From: Alitta virens | Taxonomy: Eukaryota > Annelida > Polychaeta > Phyllodocida > Nereididae | DNA length: 64,000 nucleotides | Direction of reading: 5' to 3' | Assembly: GCA_932294295.1 (NCBI GenBank) | Contig: OW028575.1 | Location: 11,642,558 to 11,706,557 of the forward strand | Made by a program: the position numbers and the translations under genes | The notes under the pieces: generated by a model | Told to the model about the DNA's origin: nothing | What the model saw: only the letters and a program-made list of their open reading frames with translations | Database searches by the model: none | Shown: positions 1 to 10,900 of the stretch, piece by piece | How positions within the stretch are numbered: the first letter of the stretch is position 1 | How the letters are laid out: every line of letters begins with the position of its first letter

Positions 1-182
1 CTGTTTCAAGCTACTACCTTACAACATCTCTTTACTAGATATCCAACCCAGACAATTATTGATTTTTTATATGCTTCTGGTTTCTACTACCAAATATAGA
101 TAATCAATCTTAACCTAGAGAGCCTCTACATAGCCCACTCAGGTGCTGATGAGGCGTTAAACAATAACTCACACACACACAC
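1..182 (+). mobile_element. LINE-A 3' end, truncated by window edge
   Basis: The sequence is nearly identical to the last part of the full-length LINE at 11503-11686: the end of ORF2, the stop, the 3' untranslated region with GGTGCTGATGAGGCG, and a CA-repeat tail. It lies inside the RT/RNase H reading frame of a DIRS-like element on the other strand. That frame reads straight through the tail, giving a false C-terminus. The 5' end is outside the window. Confidence 0.9.
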
Positions 183-1652
183 ACTGCTATGACGCAGTTG
201 GGGGGCCCAGCGATAAATAGCAAAGACAGCTGAGAGTGTCTCTTTAATGTTAATATGGCAATTCCTGGCCACAGGGTAATCCCATTGCCAATGTAAATAC
301 GCCCAGTCAGAATGGGAGGGAAAGTCACATGTCATCCCACCAGCTTGGTTGCAGGCATCTGTAGTAATAACAACTGTTGGACGATGTATCCTAACAAAAG
401 GTGCAGCATTGAAGAGCGTAAGGCATTGAAGCCACCAGTGAAGATCTGATTTGAAGCGTTCAGAAAGCAAAACTTTATGATTAGCCTGTTTTAAAGGTTG
501 AATATGGTCAAATACAGCCTGGAGGAAAGTTCTACCCCCTCGGATTATATTTGTAGCCCATGAAAGCTTTCCAGCTAGCTGCTGGAGTTGGCGCAAGGAC
601 GCCCTGGAGCATGGCAAGAAAGCCCTTATTAGCAAATTTAACTCATTCAGTTTTGGAGTAGGCAGGCGAAGAACACCACCCTGGACATCTACCTCAATGC
701 CAAGAAAAGTCAGACACTGGTTAGGTCCCTCAATTTTTGTATATGCAATATAAAACCCAAGTTGACGAAGCAAGGTAATGAGGGTTTGCATGGCTGTAGT
801 GCACTCTTCCTTAGAGTCCCCCACCACCAACCAGTCATCCAGGTACACTATAGTCTTAAATCCTCTCTTTGCCATAAAACGTTGAATGGCTTTGGACAGT
901 CTGTGGAAAGCTTCTACAGATAGCCTACATCCAAAAGGCAACCGGGAGTCCACCAAATATGTATAATCTGTGTGACCTTTGAATCTCCATTTAAGGCCTG
1001 CAAAGCATTGTTGTGCTGGATTAATGCTGACCGATCTATAAGCTGATTTTAAGTCTATTTTGCCTATGTAGGAAGTTGGCGACAACAGCTTAACTGCATC
1101 CTGCACTGATTGGTAAGCAATGGTAGATTCCAGGGTGGCATAGTCATTAATAGCATTGCCAGCTGGGCGACTGGCATCATGGATAAACCTAATACCCCCA
1201 TCTGGTTTAGGTAAAGCACCGAGTGCACTGACAATATATGGTTTAGAAGGTGTTATCAGGTAGCGACCTTCCTTAATTTCCTCAATAATTTGAGCTTCCA
1301 CTGCATCCCGAGCAGCATCACAGGAGCGGTAGTTATCACACTCAGTGGGGGTAGGTGTGCAGACATCATTATTAATAATGTTAAATCCTTGTTGTATTCC
1401 CTGTAACAGATAGTCTTTGTCTGGGTCAGTGGCCAACTCCCTCTCCCATGCTGTGATGTTGAGGACCTTTGGGGAGGCTGGTGGGGAGGGGAGGCTGCAT
1501 GGCACACTTACTGGGCTGGGTAGGCGTTTTTTGAGGCTGGGGAACCATGTTGAGTTACAGGGTGGGCCTGTTGGCATCCTGACACCATGCAAATGTGCTG
1601 GAATTTGCATTTGTCTCCAAACTTGCAGGAAGCGAAATTGAAGGCTCTGCAA
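183..1652 (-). pseudogene. DIRS-type reverse transcriptase/RNase H, interrupted by LINE-A
   Basis: About 490 codons of a reverse transcriptase joined to RNase H. The finger/palm motif KIDLKSAYRSV, the PFG motif and the catalytic YLDD box (near residue 269, followed by WLVVG) are present. Next come the GKLSW linker region and an RNase H start with TTDAC and GGM. This arrangement is typical of DIRS-like elements. The frame overlaps the upstream Gag-like ORF by about 145 nt in another frame, so translation would need frameshifting or an internal start. From about position 182 downwards the reading frame is LINE-A tail, and RNase H is cut off. The original product copied element RNA to DNA. This copy is dead unless the insertion is polymorphic. 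Confidence 0.8.
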
Positions 1653-2752
1653 GTTTCTGTAGGTTGTGTGGGCCTTGTAGGTCTAATGCTCATAGCAGGA
1701 CCAGTGCTGGCCTGTCTGGGTGTGGGAGCAAGGTCCTGGCGAACATGCAGGTAGGCATCAGACAGGTGGCCATTGTCCTTGATCCAGGGGGCCCCAGACT
1801 GAGCTTGCCAGTGCCGAAATTCCCTGTCAAAATTTCTGAGGGAAGGCCAAGTGTATTTTCCCGATAGGTCTGACACCTTCTCCAGATAGATCAGATATTG
1901 ATCTACATCAGTGATCTTGAGGTCCCCACGTTTTATCAGATCCCTCATGATGCGAATGCTGGATCCCAACCAGGATAGTGGTGTGACCTCCTCCAGTTTT
2001 GGTTTAGTACTGGATCCACCACGGATCAACACTTGCATACAGTTATTGTCAGCAATGATTTGCTCAGCTGGGGCAGAAAAACAACGCACATAGTCTGTGA
2101 TGTCCAAATGCTTTCTACCACCAGCCACAGCAAAAGGGGGGACATACGAAGAAATACTCTCACCTGAGAAAGTGGCCTGAGCTGATGTAGGCCTTGTGAG
2201 CAAGCTCTGCAACGAGGACAGCAGTTGGTCATCGGGGGTCTGGGAGGCAGGTGCAGCTGACGACATGGACGGGGGTGCTGCGGATGGGGGCATGGTTGAA
2301 GAATGCAGGGTCTGGAGAGAGGCCTCCAGCAGATGACGTTGGCCAAGGGGCTCAATCCTCAGTAAAGGAATATCCTCTAGTTTCATGTTTTTTAGTAAGG
2401 CTGTGGATGAAAACCCTGCTGTGTGTAGAGCTTCCCTAGTTGCAGCAGTGAAGCCCTGGTCCTGAAGCCACTGTAGGTATTCCGGAGCCATAGTATCCAT
2501 GGCTGTAGCAGCACTTTGAGACCTTCCAGGCTGGGCTGCAGAAGGGCTGGTGGCAGTGTGATTCCCTGGTAACTGCTGTTGTTGCTCCAAGGTTGACACA
2601 GGAATCGCCTGTGGGGGCATGGGCCCCATAGTGTTCCAGTCCATGCCATAATTCCATGAAGAGTTTGCCGAATTTTGATACATTTTGAAATGTTTTAAAA
2701 TATTTTGAGAGCAAGCAAGCAAGCTGCTGGTTGTCCAGCTTTCAAGAAGCAA
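1508..2752 (-). CDS. DIRS-like Gag-type ORF1 with CCCH finger
   Basis: A 414-residue ORF rich in Ser, Pro and Gln in its first 200 residues, with a central region resembling DIRS ORF1 proteins. The C-terminal cluster CRAFNFASCKFGDKC...HIC followed by GCQQAHP is a CCCH-like nucleic-acid-binding finger common in DIRS-group Gag proteins. It directly precedes and overlaps the RT ORF. The start used is the first Met, but the Met of MDWNTMGPMPP, about 37 codons in, is equally plausible. Likely role (inferred): binding element RNA in a particle. The ORF itself is intact even though its partner is broken. Confidence 0.65.
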   Translation of the reverse strand: MLLESWTTSSLLACSQNILKHFKMYQNSANSSWNYGMDWNTMGPMPPQAIPVSTLEQQQQLPGNHTATSPSAAQPGRSQSAATAMDTMAPEYLQWLQDQGFTAATREALHTAGFSSTALLKNMKLEDIPLLRIEPLGQRHLLEASLQTLHSSTMPPSAAPPSMSSAAPASQTPDDQLLSSLQSLLTRPTSAQATFSGESISSYVPPFAVAGGRKHLDITDYVRCFSAPAEQIIADNNCMQVLIRGGSSTKPKLEEVTPLSWLGSSIRIMRDLIKRGDLKITDVDQYLIYLEKVSDLSGKYTWPSLRNFDREFRHWQAQSGAPWIKDNGHLSDAYLHVRQDLAPTPRQASTGPAMSIRPTRPTQPTETCRAFNFASCKFGDKCKFQHICMVSGCQQAHPVTQHGSPASKNAYPAQ

Positions 2753-3251
2753 GTGATGCTCTGGCCTGGTAGGCCTAGTAGTTAGTTACACTTGTTTACA
2801 ACATTAACATACCATTATTTGAATTTGACAGCCACTGCATCTGGCAAAGAACATACAATTCCCCAGGCCCTACTAAAATGTGAAGGGAATGCCATTAGGC
2901 AGTGATGCAATTTCAAAGATGCTGCATTAAAGTCCCCTGTTCATCAATTTAACCCCCTCCTATCAACAAGGAGGGCAGATAAAAAGGGGTGAAAACATGT
3001 TGGTCGCTGAGTTAATGTCTTGACTCCTGGGGCCTTAATTACCCCCTCCCCCCCCAGCCCCTCTCTGCTGACGCCACTGCTCACAGGCGAAAACAATGCT
3101 TACCAAAAGCTAGAACCTAAAAGCATCCATGTTCGTTGTTGTTGTCAAAAATAATGAAGAGGGAAGGGAGGGGGGTCATTCAGAATTAAGCAACCCTCAA
3201 CCCCACTTAGTAGACATAGTATAATCCATGTATTGTCTTAGGGTAGTCATG
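2753..3251. other. No gene seen; flank of the DIRS-like element
   Basis: Probably includes the 5' region of the DIRS-like element, because it is immediately upstream on its strand. I see no coding stretch and no clear terminal repeat, only short C-runs near 3045. Confidence 0.4.
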
Positions 3252-3261
3252 CATGTAGCCT

Positions 3262-3326
3262 TAAGTGAGCCTCTACATAGCCAAATCAGGTGCTGATGAG
3301 GCGTTAAACAATAACACACACACGCA
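3262..3326 (+). mobile_element. LINE-A tail, 65-bp 5'-truncated copy with TSD
   Basis: Matches only the last part of LINE-A, from GAGCCTCTACATAGCC to the CA-rich tail. It is flanked by the direct repeat CATGTAGCCT at 3252-3261 and 3327-3336, which marks a target-site duplication and fixes both ends of the insertion. Confidence 0.88.
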
Positions 3327-3650
3327 CATGTAGCCTCAAGCATGTCATCACATAGTGAATATAGGGTATAACACTGGTTATAACTATGATGCATTAAACC
3401 CTGGTGTTGTACTTAAACAAATTTAAGATCAATAGAATGCATTTTAGCTGAGTGTACTCAAACTGATCACCCTGTCCGCACTAAGATCAGTGTGGTGTTA
3501 ATAAAAACAAAAATATTGCGTAATGTATTATATTTTATTAAAAAGCATAGGTTGGAACATGAAATGTTGCATTTAACTGTAAACTACATGTTAATCAAGG
3601 TGAACATAATTAAACATACAATGCATATAATTTCATGGCATACAAATCAG

Positions 3651-3982
3651 TCTGGTAAATCAGAATTTCTATTAAAGTCTTCCAAACCATCTTAAAGACA
3701 GTAAAAATAACATCCACTTTTTTGTAACATGCTAGTGTTTTTCACAGTCATTGAATGCAAGTCTGGTAAATCAGAATTTCTATATAAGTCTTCCAAACCA
3801 TCTTGAAGACAGTAAAAATAACATCCACTTTTTTGTAACATGCTAGTGTTTTTCCACAGTCATTGAATGCATGTCTGGTAAATCAGAATTTCTATATAAG
3901 TCTTTCAAACTATCTTTAAAACAGTAAAAATAACATTCAATTTTTTGTAACATGCTAGTGTTTTTCAGTCATTGAATGCAAG
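3651..3982. repeat. Tandem repeat, about 111 bp x 3
   Basis: Three units start at 3651, 3762 and 3874 with TCTGGTAAATCAGAATTTCT. Each contains a CAGTAAAAATAACAT stretch and ends with CATTGAATGCA. They differ by a few substitutions and single-base indels. No coding content is seen. Confidence 0.9.
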
Positions 3983-5904
3983 CAGCATATGACCCCTTTG
4001 ATGGTAGTAGCTCTGAAATTTGTGAAATGATCTTCACTATCTGAGATGTCAGTTTCAACCTCATCTTGTTCCACAAAAATTTCAATGACCAAATATCAGG
4101 TAGTTGGTAATTAATTTCCTGATGTTAAAGTCTTGTAGTGATTGGTCAATAGTGTGAGATGGAGTACCTTGCTGTTGATTCAAGCCATTCCCCTTTACAG
4201 TGTTCAAGGGCAAAAAGTTCTATCTTAACAGAAGCATCTTGGTAATGTCTAAAGTGTGAATGTAAGTTGCATTGTCAGATCAAGGTTTATATAGAGCTAG
4301 GTTGCTAAAAATAAATTACCTTAAGTGACGTATGCATATCTTTGGGATCACACATTTTGTATGTAAAAAGTGATCAGACCTGTCGTTTCTATCATGCAAA
4401 ACTAGGACATAGCAAATTTCTCAGTTTGCAGGAGAGCCTGACAAAGTTTATGCTTTATGCGGAACTGGTTTGCAAACAGCTATCAATACAAAAAATATAT
4501 ATTATTGAAGTCCTTGCATTACAAACAATTCATCTGTAAACATAAAATCGTTTAATGTGGACTAAGTTTCAAGAAAATGTGAGTTGACCTATCATGACAA
4601 TGGTTTCAGGCTCTGAAATGCAGACTCAACTGCTGCAAATCAACTAAGTGCAGTTATGCAGGAGAAGTAACAGCCCTGAACTATGTTTTCTGCTGGAAAA
4701 TACAACCTAACCAATGTAACTGAAAATTGCATGCCAAAACATTCAATACAAGTGTCTCAAGTTCATATGACAAACTAGGCTTAAATGGTACCTTATTCTT
4801 GTGCTATACCAGGACTGAGATTACAATTAAGTCTTAAGGGCAAGACTAGGACAAACCACTAAAACTGAATACTGCCCAGGTGAATGTGGCCAAACCAGTC
4901 TGTTTTGTCTCAGTTACGATGATTTATCTCAGTTTTGCAGAGAGCATTGACGAACATAGTATACTCATCTTTCCAGACATGAATAGACTGAAGCTAAGTG
5001 ACTGTTTGTTTAAGAACTGTTATGGAGTAACAAATCTCAGATAAAGAGCTATGTCTCAGTATTGCATAAATCTGCAAGGTTAGCATTTTAGCGTCATTTT
5101 ATGCAAAACTAGACTGAAATACCTCTCGCTTGGCCGTTACTTCCAAATAATATATATTTATACATAATATATTATGCAGCCCTATAATACTGCACTTCAT
5201 GCATTTCATGGAGTCCACAATTTGCAGTTCTTGCTGTCAACATTATGATAAGAAGTATTCATTAACACCATCAAGTTTTCATCAGTTATTTAATTAATTT
5301 TCAACACATCAAGTAAATCATTTATAATTTAATTACAACAGTAACAGTAGATATCTTTATAACCATTAATAATATTATATTACAATATTACATGAGCAAT
5401 AATTTACAACACATATGTATTATGCATAATAGGATAACCAGAGTAACGAAAAGTACCATCTGATGTCTTTTTTAACTGTTGTGAGGACTGACAACAACAA
5501 AAAGAAGATAAACTTACAGAGGACATAAATGAAATACAAATAATACAAATGATAACTACAGGTCCAAATTTGATAACATATACCATCTCACTTACAGTAA
5601 CAACTATTAAAACGTATAGCATTTACAAGCTACTTCTTTGACAGGTAATATGCTGCCACCTTCACAATTGTCTACATGAAAGATATAAAAACAGTGTCAT
5701 ATAAAATTTAGGCATTATGTATGTACCAAATTATGATCAAGATGTTGAATTCTCAGCTCACTGTAATTCAGTTTCGATCAATACTTCAGTGGCAATCATG
5801 TCACAAAATTGTCCTTGTGTTGCAAACACTTCATAACATTTGCAAGCTCTTTATCTGGTGATGTCATGATGGTACTGCAAGATAGTATAGAATATTAAAA
5901 CTTG
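3983..5904. other. No recognisable gene
   Basis: AT-rich sequence with only short open frames. A 72-codon minus-strand frame at 5404-5622 has one hydrophobic stretch but no family resemblance, and candidate splice donors inside it. I see no mobile element or repeat of note. Confidence 0.5.
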
Positions 5905-6018
5905 GAGCGGCCAAAGTACCTGACACTGACACTCCAATTGAAAACATAAAGAATATTAAGCAGTACATCATCATCACGGATACATCAAACTGAACAACTC
6001 TATTTTAGTAGATTACCT
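5905..6018. repeat. Diverged upstream unit of the 11.7-12.6 kb tandem array
   Basis: The order AATTGAAAAC, then ATATTAA, GATACATC, CTGAAC and a final TTACCTG repeats, with divergence, the intron-like part of the units at 11790-12190. The short LINE derivative starts immediately after the final ACCTG. This places the LINE insertions inside an older tandem array. Confidence 0.55.
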
Positions 6019-6271
6019 GCCCTTGAAGGTCCTGGGCCTCCACGCGGCGAGGGTGGAAACACTTGGGGTGAAGTCTATCCCCAGTGGCTAAAACAGGACA
6101 GTGCGCATTGCACAAGCTGCTCCAGCTATCCAACGCAGACACTTATTGATTTTTTGCAGGCTTCTGGTTTCTACTACCAACTATAGATAATCAATCTTAC
6201 CCTAGAGAGCCTCTACATAGCCCACTCAGGTGCTGATGAGGCGTAAAACAATAACACTACCTACCTACCTT
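6019..6271 (+). mobile_element. Short LINE-A derivative (5' UTR fused to 3' end), copy A
   Basis: The first about 108 bp match the LINE-A 5' untranslated region (compare 6272-6390). At about 6126 the sequence jumps directly to the last about 110 bp of LINE-A, followed by a CTAC-repeat tail. ORF1 and nearly all of ORF2 are missing. The same junction occurs in copy B at 42091, so this is a reused non-autonomous family and not a one-off deletion. Copy A abuts the 5' end of the full-length element. Confidence 0.85.
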
Positions 6272-6424
6272 GCCCTCGAAGGTCCTGGGCCTCCACGCGG
6301 CGAGGGTGGAAACACTTGGGGTGAAGTCCTCTATCCCCAGTGGCTAAAACAGGACCGTGCGCATTGCACAAGCTGCTCCAGCTTTACAGGAGGGTGTGTC
6401 CCCTACCATACAGGGGAAACAAAA

Positions 6425-7846
6425 ATGAATATGTCCGAATCGACAATTTCAGACCGGCTCGCACGTCCCCCGGGTGAACAAGGTGCGCGTCCCTCAGCGG
6501 TAAACCAGGCTGAGGTCGAAAAATTGGCTACTGGTTCCAGATTTGGTAAACGTTCGCGTCCATCATTAGATGACGCAAATCAAAGTTCAAATAATGCCGA
6601 TACATCTAAGCCTTGGCCAAAGTTTCTTGTTGTTACTGGCAGTGATGCTGGGTTTTCCCGACTTTCAGCCATAACAATATGCAGAACAATTAAGGAAAGC
6701 ATTGGTTTTGTTGAAAATACAAGACGTTTAAGCAATACGTCCTTGCTGGTGCAGGTTGCCCACAGGGACCAGTCCCTGAGATTGCTGGGGTTGGAGGCCT
6801 TTGCGGGTGCCCCTGTTAAGGTGGAGCCCCATCGGTTTTTCAACTCCTGCAAGGGAGTTGTAACATCACATGAGAGCAGTCTCTGCTCCGATGACGAACT
6901 GAGGGACTGGCTGGATGACTACAATGTCATCCACATTCATCGCCAGCCCCCAAGATATTCACGACAGCTTCTCACACTGACCTTTGATGGCACAGTTTTG
7001 CCTGACAAGGTCAGCATTGGGTTCGAGTGGTGTAGGGTACGTCCCTACATCCCGAACCCAAAACGATGTTATAATTGCCAGCGATTTGGCCATTTTAGCG
7101 GCTCCTGCCGCGCCAAACCAACCTGCGCCAATTGTGGGTCACGGGAACACACCCATTCCCGTGACTCACCATGTACGAATACATCGTATTGTGTTAATTG
7201 TGGAGGTGATGGGCCAGCCTATCACCGTGGCTGTCCCAAATGGCAGCTAGAGAAAGAGATCCTGAAGTTAAAGACCACCAAGGATATCTCCTTTCCCCAA
7301 GCACGCCGTATAGCTGAACAGGCTGCTGGGGCAAGCTATGCCTCAGTCCTGTCTCAGATGGCTGGACCTAGATCTCCTTCACCCAGATCATCGCCCAGGC
7401 GAAGGATTGACCTAGATCCTAATTATAATTATTCCAAGGCAGGGCAAAGCTTGCAGAAACATAAACCAGAATCTAAGACTTCACAGGCAGACGATCACCT
7501 CGCAAGAATAAAGCAGCATGCTATAGATGTCGGAAAAGGACATCTTGTAGCTCCATCGGTTAGTGCATCACAACTTAGTGTACCCTCACAGGGTGCACCT
7601 TCCGGCGTTGAGTCGGAAGAGATACACCAGCCGATGGAAGAGGAGGCAGGGACTACCACCATCCCTAGGCCTCAACGGGAGGGGGCAATTGATAAAAGAT
7701 CAATTGTTCCCAAAAGACCCCCCCTCATCAGAAAAACACTAGAAAAATCTAGTGCACTGAGCTTCATAACACCACCATCTAAGCATGGTGGGGCCCTCAA
7801 AAAGATCTTAACACCAAAAGAGGCAGCGACTTTGAAGAAAAAGTGA
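6425..7846 (+). CDS. LINE-A ORF1, nucleic-acid-binding protein with three zinc knuckles
   Basis: A 473-residue protein if started at the ATG at 6425; the frame is open further upstream but runs into the tail of the preceding element. Residues about 215-270 hold the knuckles CYNCQRFGHFSGSC, CANCGSREHTHSRDSPC and CVNCGGDGPAYHRGC. Upstream, the PHRFFNSCKGVV segment resembles the RRM-like region preceding the knuckles in I/jockey ORF1 proteins. The C-terminus is basic and Ser/Pro-rich. It would bind element RNA and assist target-primed reverse transcription. The stop lies 70 nt before ORF2. Confidence 0.9.
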   Translation: MNMSESTISDRLARPPGEQGARPSAVNQAEVEKLATGSRFGKRSRPSLDDANQSSNNADTSKPWPKFLVVTGSDAGFSRLSAITICRTIKESIGFVENTRRLSNTSLLVQVAHRDQSLRLLGLEAFAGAPVKVEPHRFFNSCKGVVTSHESSLCSDDELRDWLDDYNVIHIHRQPPRYSRQLLTLTFDGTVLPDKVSIGFEWCRVRPYIPNPKRCYNCQRFGHFSGSCRAKPTCANCGSREHTHSRDSPCTNTSYCVNCGGDGPAYHRGCPKWQLEKEILKLKTTKDISFPQARRIAEQAAGASYASVLSQMAGPRSPSPRSSPRRRIDLDPNYNYSKAGQSLQKHKPESKTSQADDHLARIKQHAIDVGKGHLVAPSVSASQLSVPSQGAPSGVESEEIHQPMEEEAGTTTIPRPQREGAIDKRSIVPKRPPLIRKTLEKSSALSFITPPSKHGGALKKILTPKEAATLKKK

Positions 7847-7916
7847 ATATTCATACAAATTCATACCATGCACTACAGATTTTACTATGATAATATTAAA
7901 CTCTTTTAACTAATTC

Positions 7917-10900
7917 ATGGACAGTATCATTCAGTGGAACTGTCGAGGTTTCAGAGCCAACTTCGATGAAATAGGTTGCATGGTCCAAGACTTAAACCCT
8001 AGTGTTTTCTGTCTACAGGAAACATTTCTGAAACCTCCAAATAGTTTTAAACTGAGAAACTATCATATGTATAATACATATGGCAATATTGCCCACGATA
8101 GAGCCACTGGTCGCTCATCAATTTTAGTTAAAAATGGCATCATTCATACCCATATTGCTCTTAACACTAACCTTCAGGCTACAGCAGTTCGTCTGAACCT
8201 GAATAAAACATTCACCATATGTTCCATATATATTCCTCCACCCTTTCACCTTACAGCCAGTGATTTGCATAACCTTTACAATCAACTGCCTGAACCGCGT
8301 CTTATCCTAGGAGATTTTAACAGCCATAACCAATTGTGGGGAAGCACTTCCCACAACAACAAAGGAAAAACCATTGAAGATTTTCTCAATGACCACACCC
8401 TTTGCTTGTTCAATGATGGTTCACCTACATATCTTCACCCAGGTCATGGAACATTTTCAGCGATAGACCTTAGTATATGTGATCCAGCGTTATTTCTGGA
8501 ATTTGAATGGAGAGTATTAGAGGACACTCACGGCAGTGATCACTTTCCTATTGTCCTACAAAACGTAGAAGGTACAAGAGAAGTGGGTCAACTCCGATGG
8601 AAGTTGCATAAAGCGGATTGGACCTCCTTCGAAAAGCACTGCTTAGAAACAATTACTATGTCTCATTATAGGAATTGTAATAATCTCGTTGAAGATTTTA
8701 CTGATGATATTACTGATATAGCCAATAAAACAATACCGATGACAAAAAATAATTCTAAACGAAGTGCAAGACCCTGGTTTGACGACGAAGTAAGAGAAGC
8801 TATTAAAAACCGTAAGAAAGCCCTCAGAATTTTTAAATCACAGCCGACCATCAACAATCTGAATAATTTTAAGTGCCTGAAAGCCAAAGCGCGTAGAATT
8901 GTCAGGCAAAAAAAACGTAGTTGCTGGAGAGACTATGTCTCCAGACTCACTGAAAGAACTCCTAGCAATAAAGTCTGGAAAATGATTAAGAAGATTGAAG
9001 GAAAGAACCTAGCTTCGCATGTAAGCATTCTAGAAGTGAATGGAGAACATCTCTCCTCACCAGAACAAATATCAAACGGGTTAGGAGAACAGTTTGCATA
9101 CAACTCCTCATCGGAGAACTATACGAGAGAATTTCAATGTTATAAGGCTCAAGCTGAGAGATTAACCCTAAATATACAGTCTGATAACAGCGAAGATTAT
9201 AACTCCTACATCACCTTAGAAGAACTTCAGAAGGCCATCTTAAAAGCGACTGACTCTGCAACAGGCCCTGATAATATACATTATCAAATCTTAAAACACC
9301 TACCTCAATCCTCTTTAAAAACATTACTGTATATCTTTAATCAAATTTGGGAGAAGGGATGTCTTCCATCCCTGTGGAAACAAGCCACGGTCATCCCAAT
9401 TCCCAAGCCGGGGAAGGATCATAGTGATCCTATGAATTATCGACCAATAGCCTTAACCAGTTGTCTATGTAAGACAATGGAGCGAATTGTTACTGATAGA
9501 CTGGTTTGGTTCCTGGAGTCGAACCAGCTTATTACAGAGTTCCAATCTGGATTTCGCCGTCACAGGAGCACATTAGATCATTTAGTCAGACTGGAAACTT
9601 ATGTTAGAGATGCTTTCATTAACAGAGAACACGTAGTAGCCATATTCTTTGACCTAGAAAAAGCTTATGACACTACATGGAAATATGGAATAATGAAAGA
9701 TCTCCACGACTTAGGGCTTCGAGGTCGCCTTCCAGTTTTCATCAGATCCTTCCTACAGGATCGCTTCTTTAAGGTCCGAGTGGGATCAACGATGTCAAGC
9801 CCCTACTCTCAGGAGAATGGAGTCCCTCAGGGTAGTATTCTCTCGCCCACCCTCTTTAACGTCAAAATCAACAGTATAGTAAATTCCATCTCAGAAAATC
9901 TCATGTCGTCCCTATATGTTGACGATTTCCTCATTGCATATCGTTCCAGATATATGCCAACCATAGAACGACAACTGCAATTAAATTTGAATAGGATTCA
10001 CAAATGGTCACTCGAAAATGGCTTCAAGTTCTCTAAACAGAAGACAGTTTGTCTGCCTTTCTATTACTTACGATCAAACCATCCAGATCCATCACTAATA
10101 ATTGACAACTGTCAAATAAAAGTGGTGAATGAAACAAAATTTTTGGGTGTACTCTTTGACTCCAAATTGTCTTTCATTCCGCATATCAAAGCACTGAAAG
10201 CAAAGTGCCTGAAATCAATGAACCTCCTTAAAGTAGTGAGCAAATATAATTGGGGTGGGGACACAACGGTCCTCCTTCGTCTCTATCGAGCAATTACTCG
10301 TTCTCGACTTGATTATGGTTCTGTGGTATATGGCTCCGCCAGACCATCTTATCTAAAATGCCTGAATTCTGTACATCATCAAGGGTTGCGACTAAGCTTA
10401 AGAGCTTTTCGTACATCTCCTGTAGAGAGCTTATATGTACTGGCAGGGGAACCTCCACTTTCCCTTCGTCGTATCAAGTTATCCATGCAATACATACTAA
10501 AGGTAGCTTCAACTCCAACAAATCCAACATATGATGTAATATTTCATCCAAAATACATGCATCATTATGAATCTCGTTCAAACGCCATTCGACCACTGGG
10601 ATTACGCATGAAATTCTATCTTGAGGCTGCAAAAATTGATACTACAATCATTGCCGAGACGGAAGTACCACCCATTCCGCCATGGATTCTCCCAGTCCCG
10701 AAAGTTATACTGGATTTGGCAGAGCTTAAGAAAAGCGAAACCAATCCGGTAGACTATCAAAACCTATTTTATAGTATAAGATTTAAATACGAATCGTACA
10801 AATTTCTATACACAGATGGCTCAAAAATGGAAAGACGAGTAGGCTGTGCTGTCACTTCTTATAAAACCGTTATAGCTGAATGTCGTCTTCCAGACCACTG

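Larger units (their letters stand above)
183..2752 (-). mobile_element. DIRS-like retroelement, 3' part lost or outside the window
   Basis: Two overlapping minus-strand ORFs, a CCCH-finger Gag-like protein followed by an RT/RNase H protein, have the order and motifs of DIRS/Ngaro elements. The tyrosine recombinase and terminal repeats of that group are not visible. They would lie left of position 1, beyond the inserted LINE-A tail, so the assignment rests on RT/RNase H and Gag resemblance only. Confidence 0.7.

Noticed and set aside
5404..5622. 72-codon minus-strand membrane protein
   Set aside because: Single hydrophobic stretch in AT-rich DNA, with donor-like sites inside the frame and no family resemblance.
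6230..6424. Upstream in-frame ATG at 6230 as ORF1 start
   Set aside because: That ATG lies in the 3' tail of the preceding short element, outside LINE-A. The first ATG inside the element in frame is at 6425.
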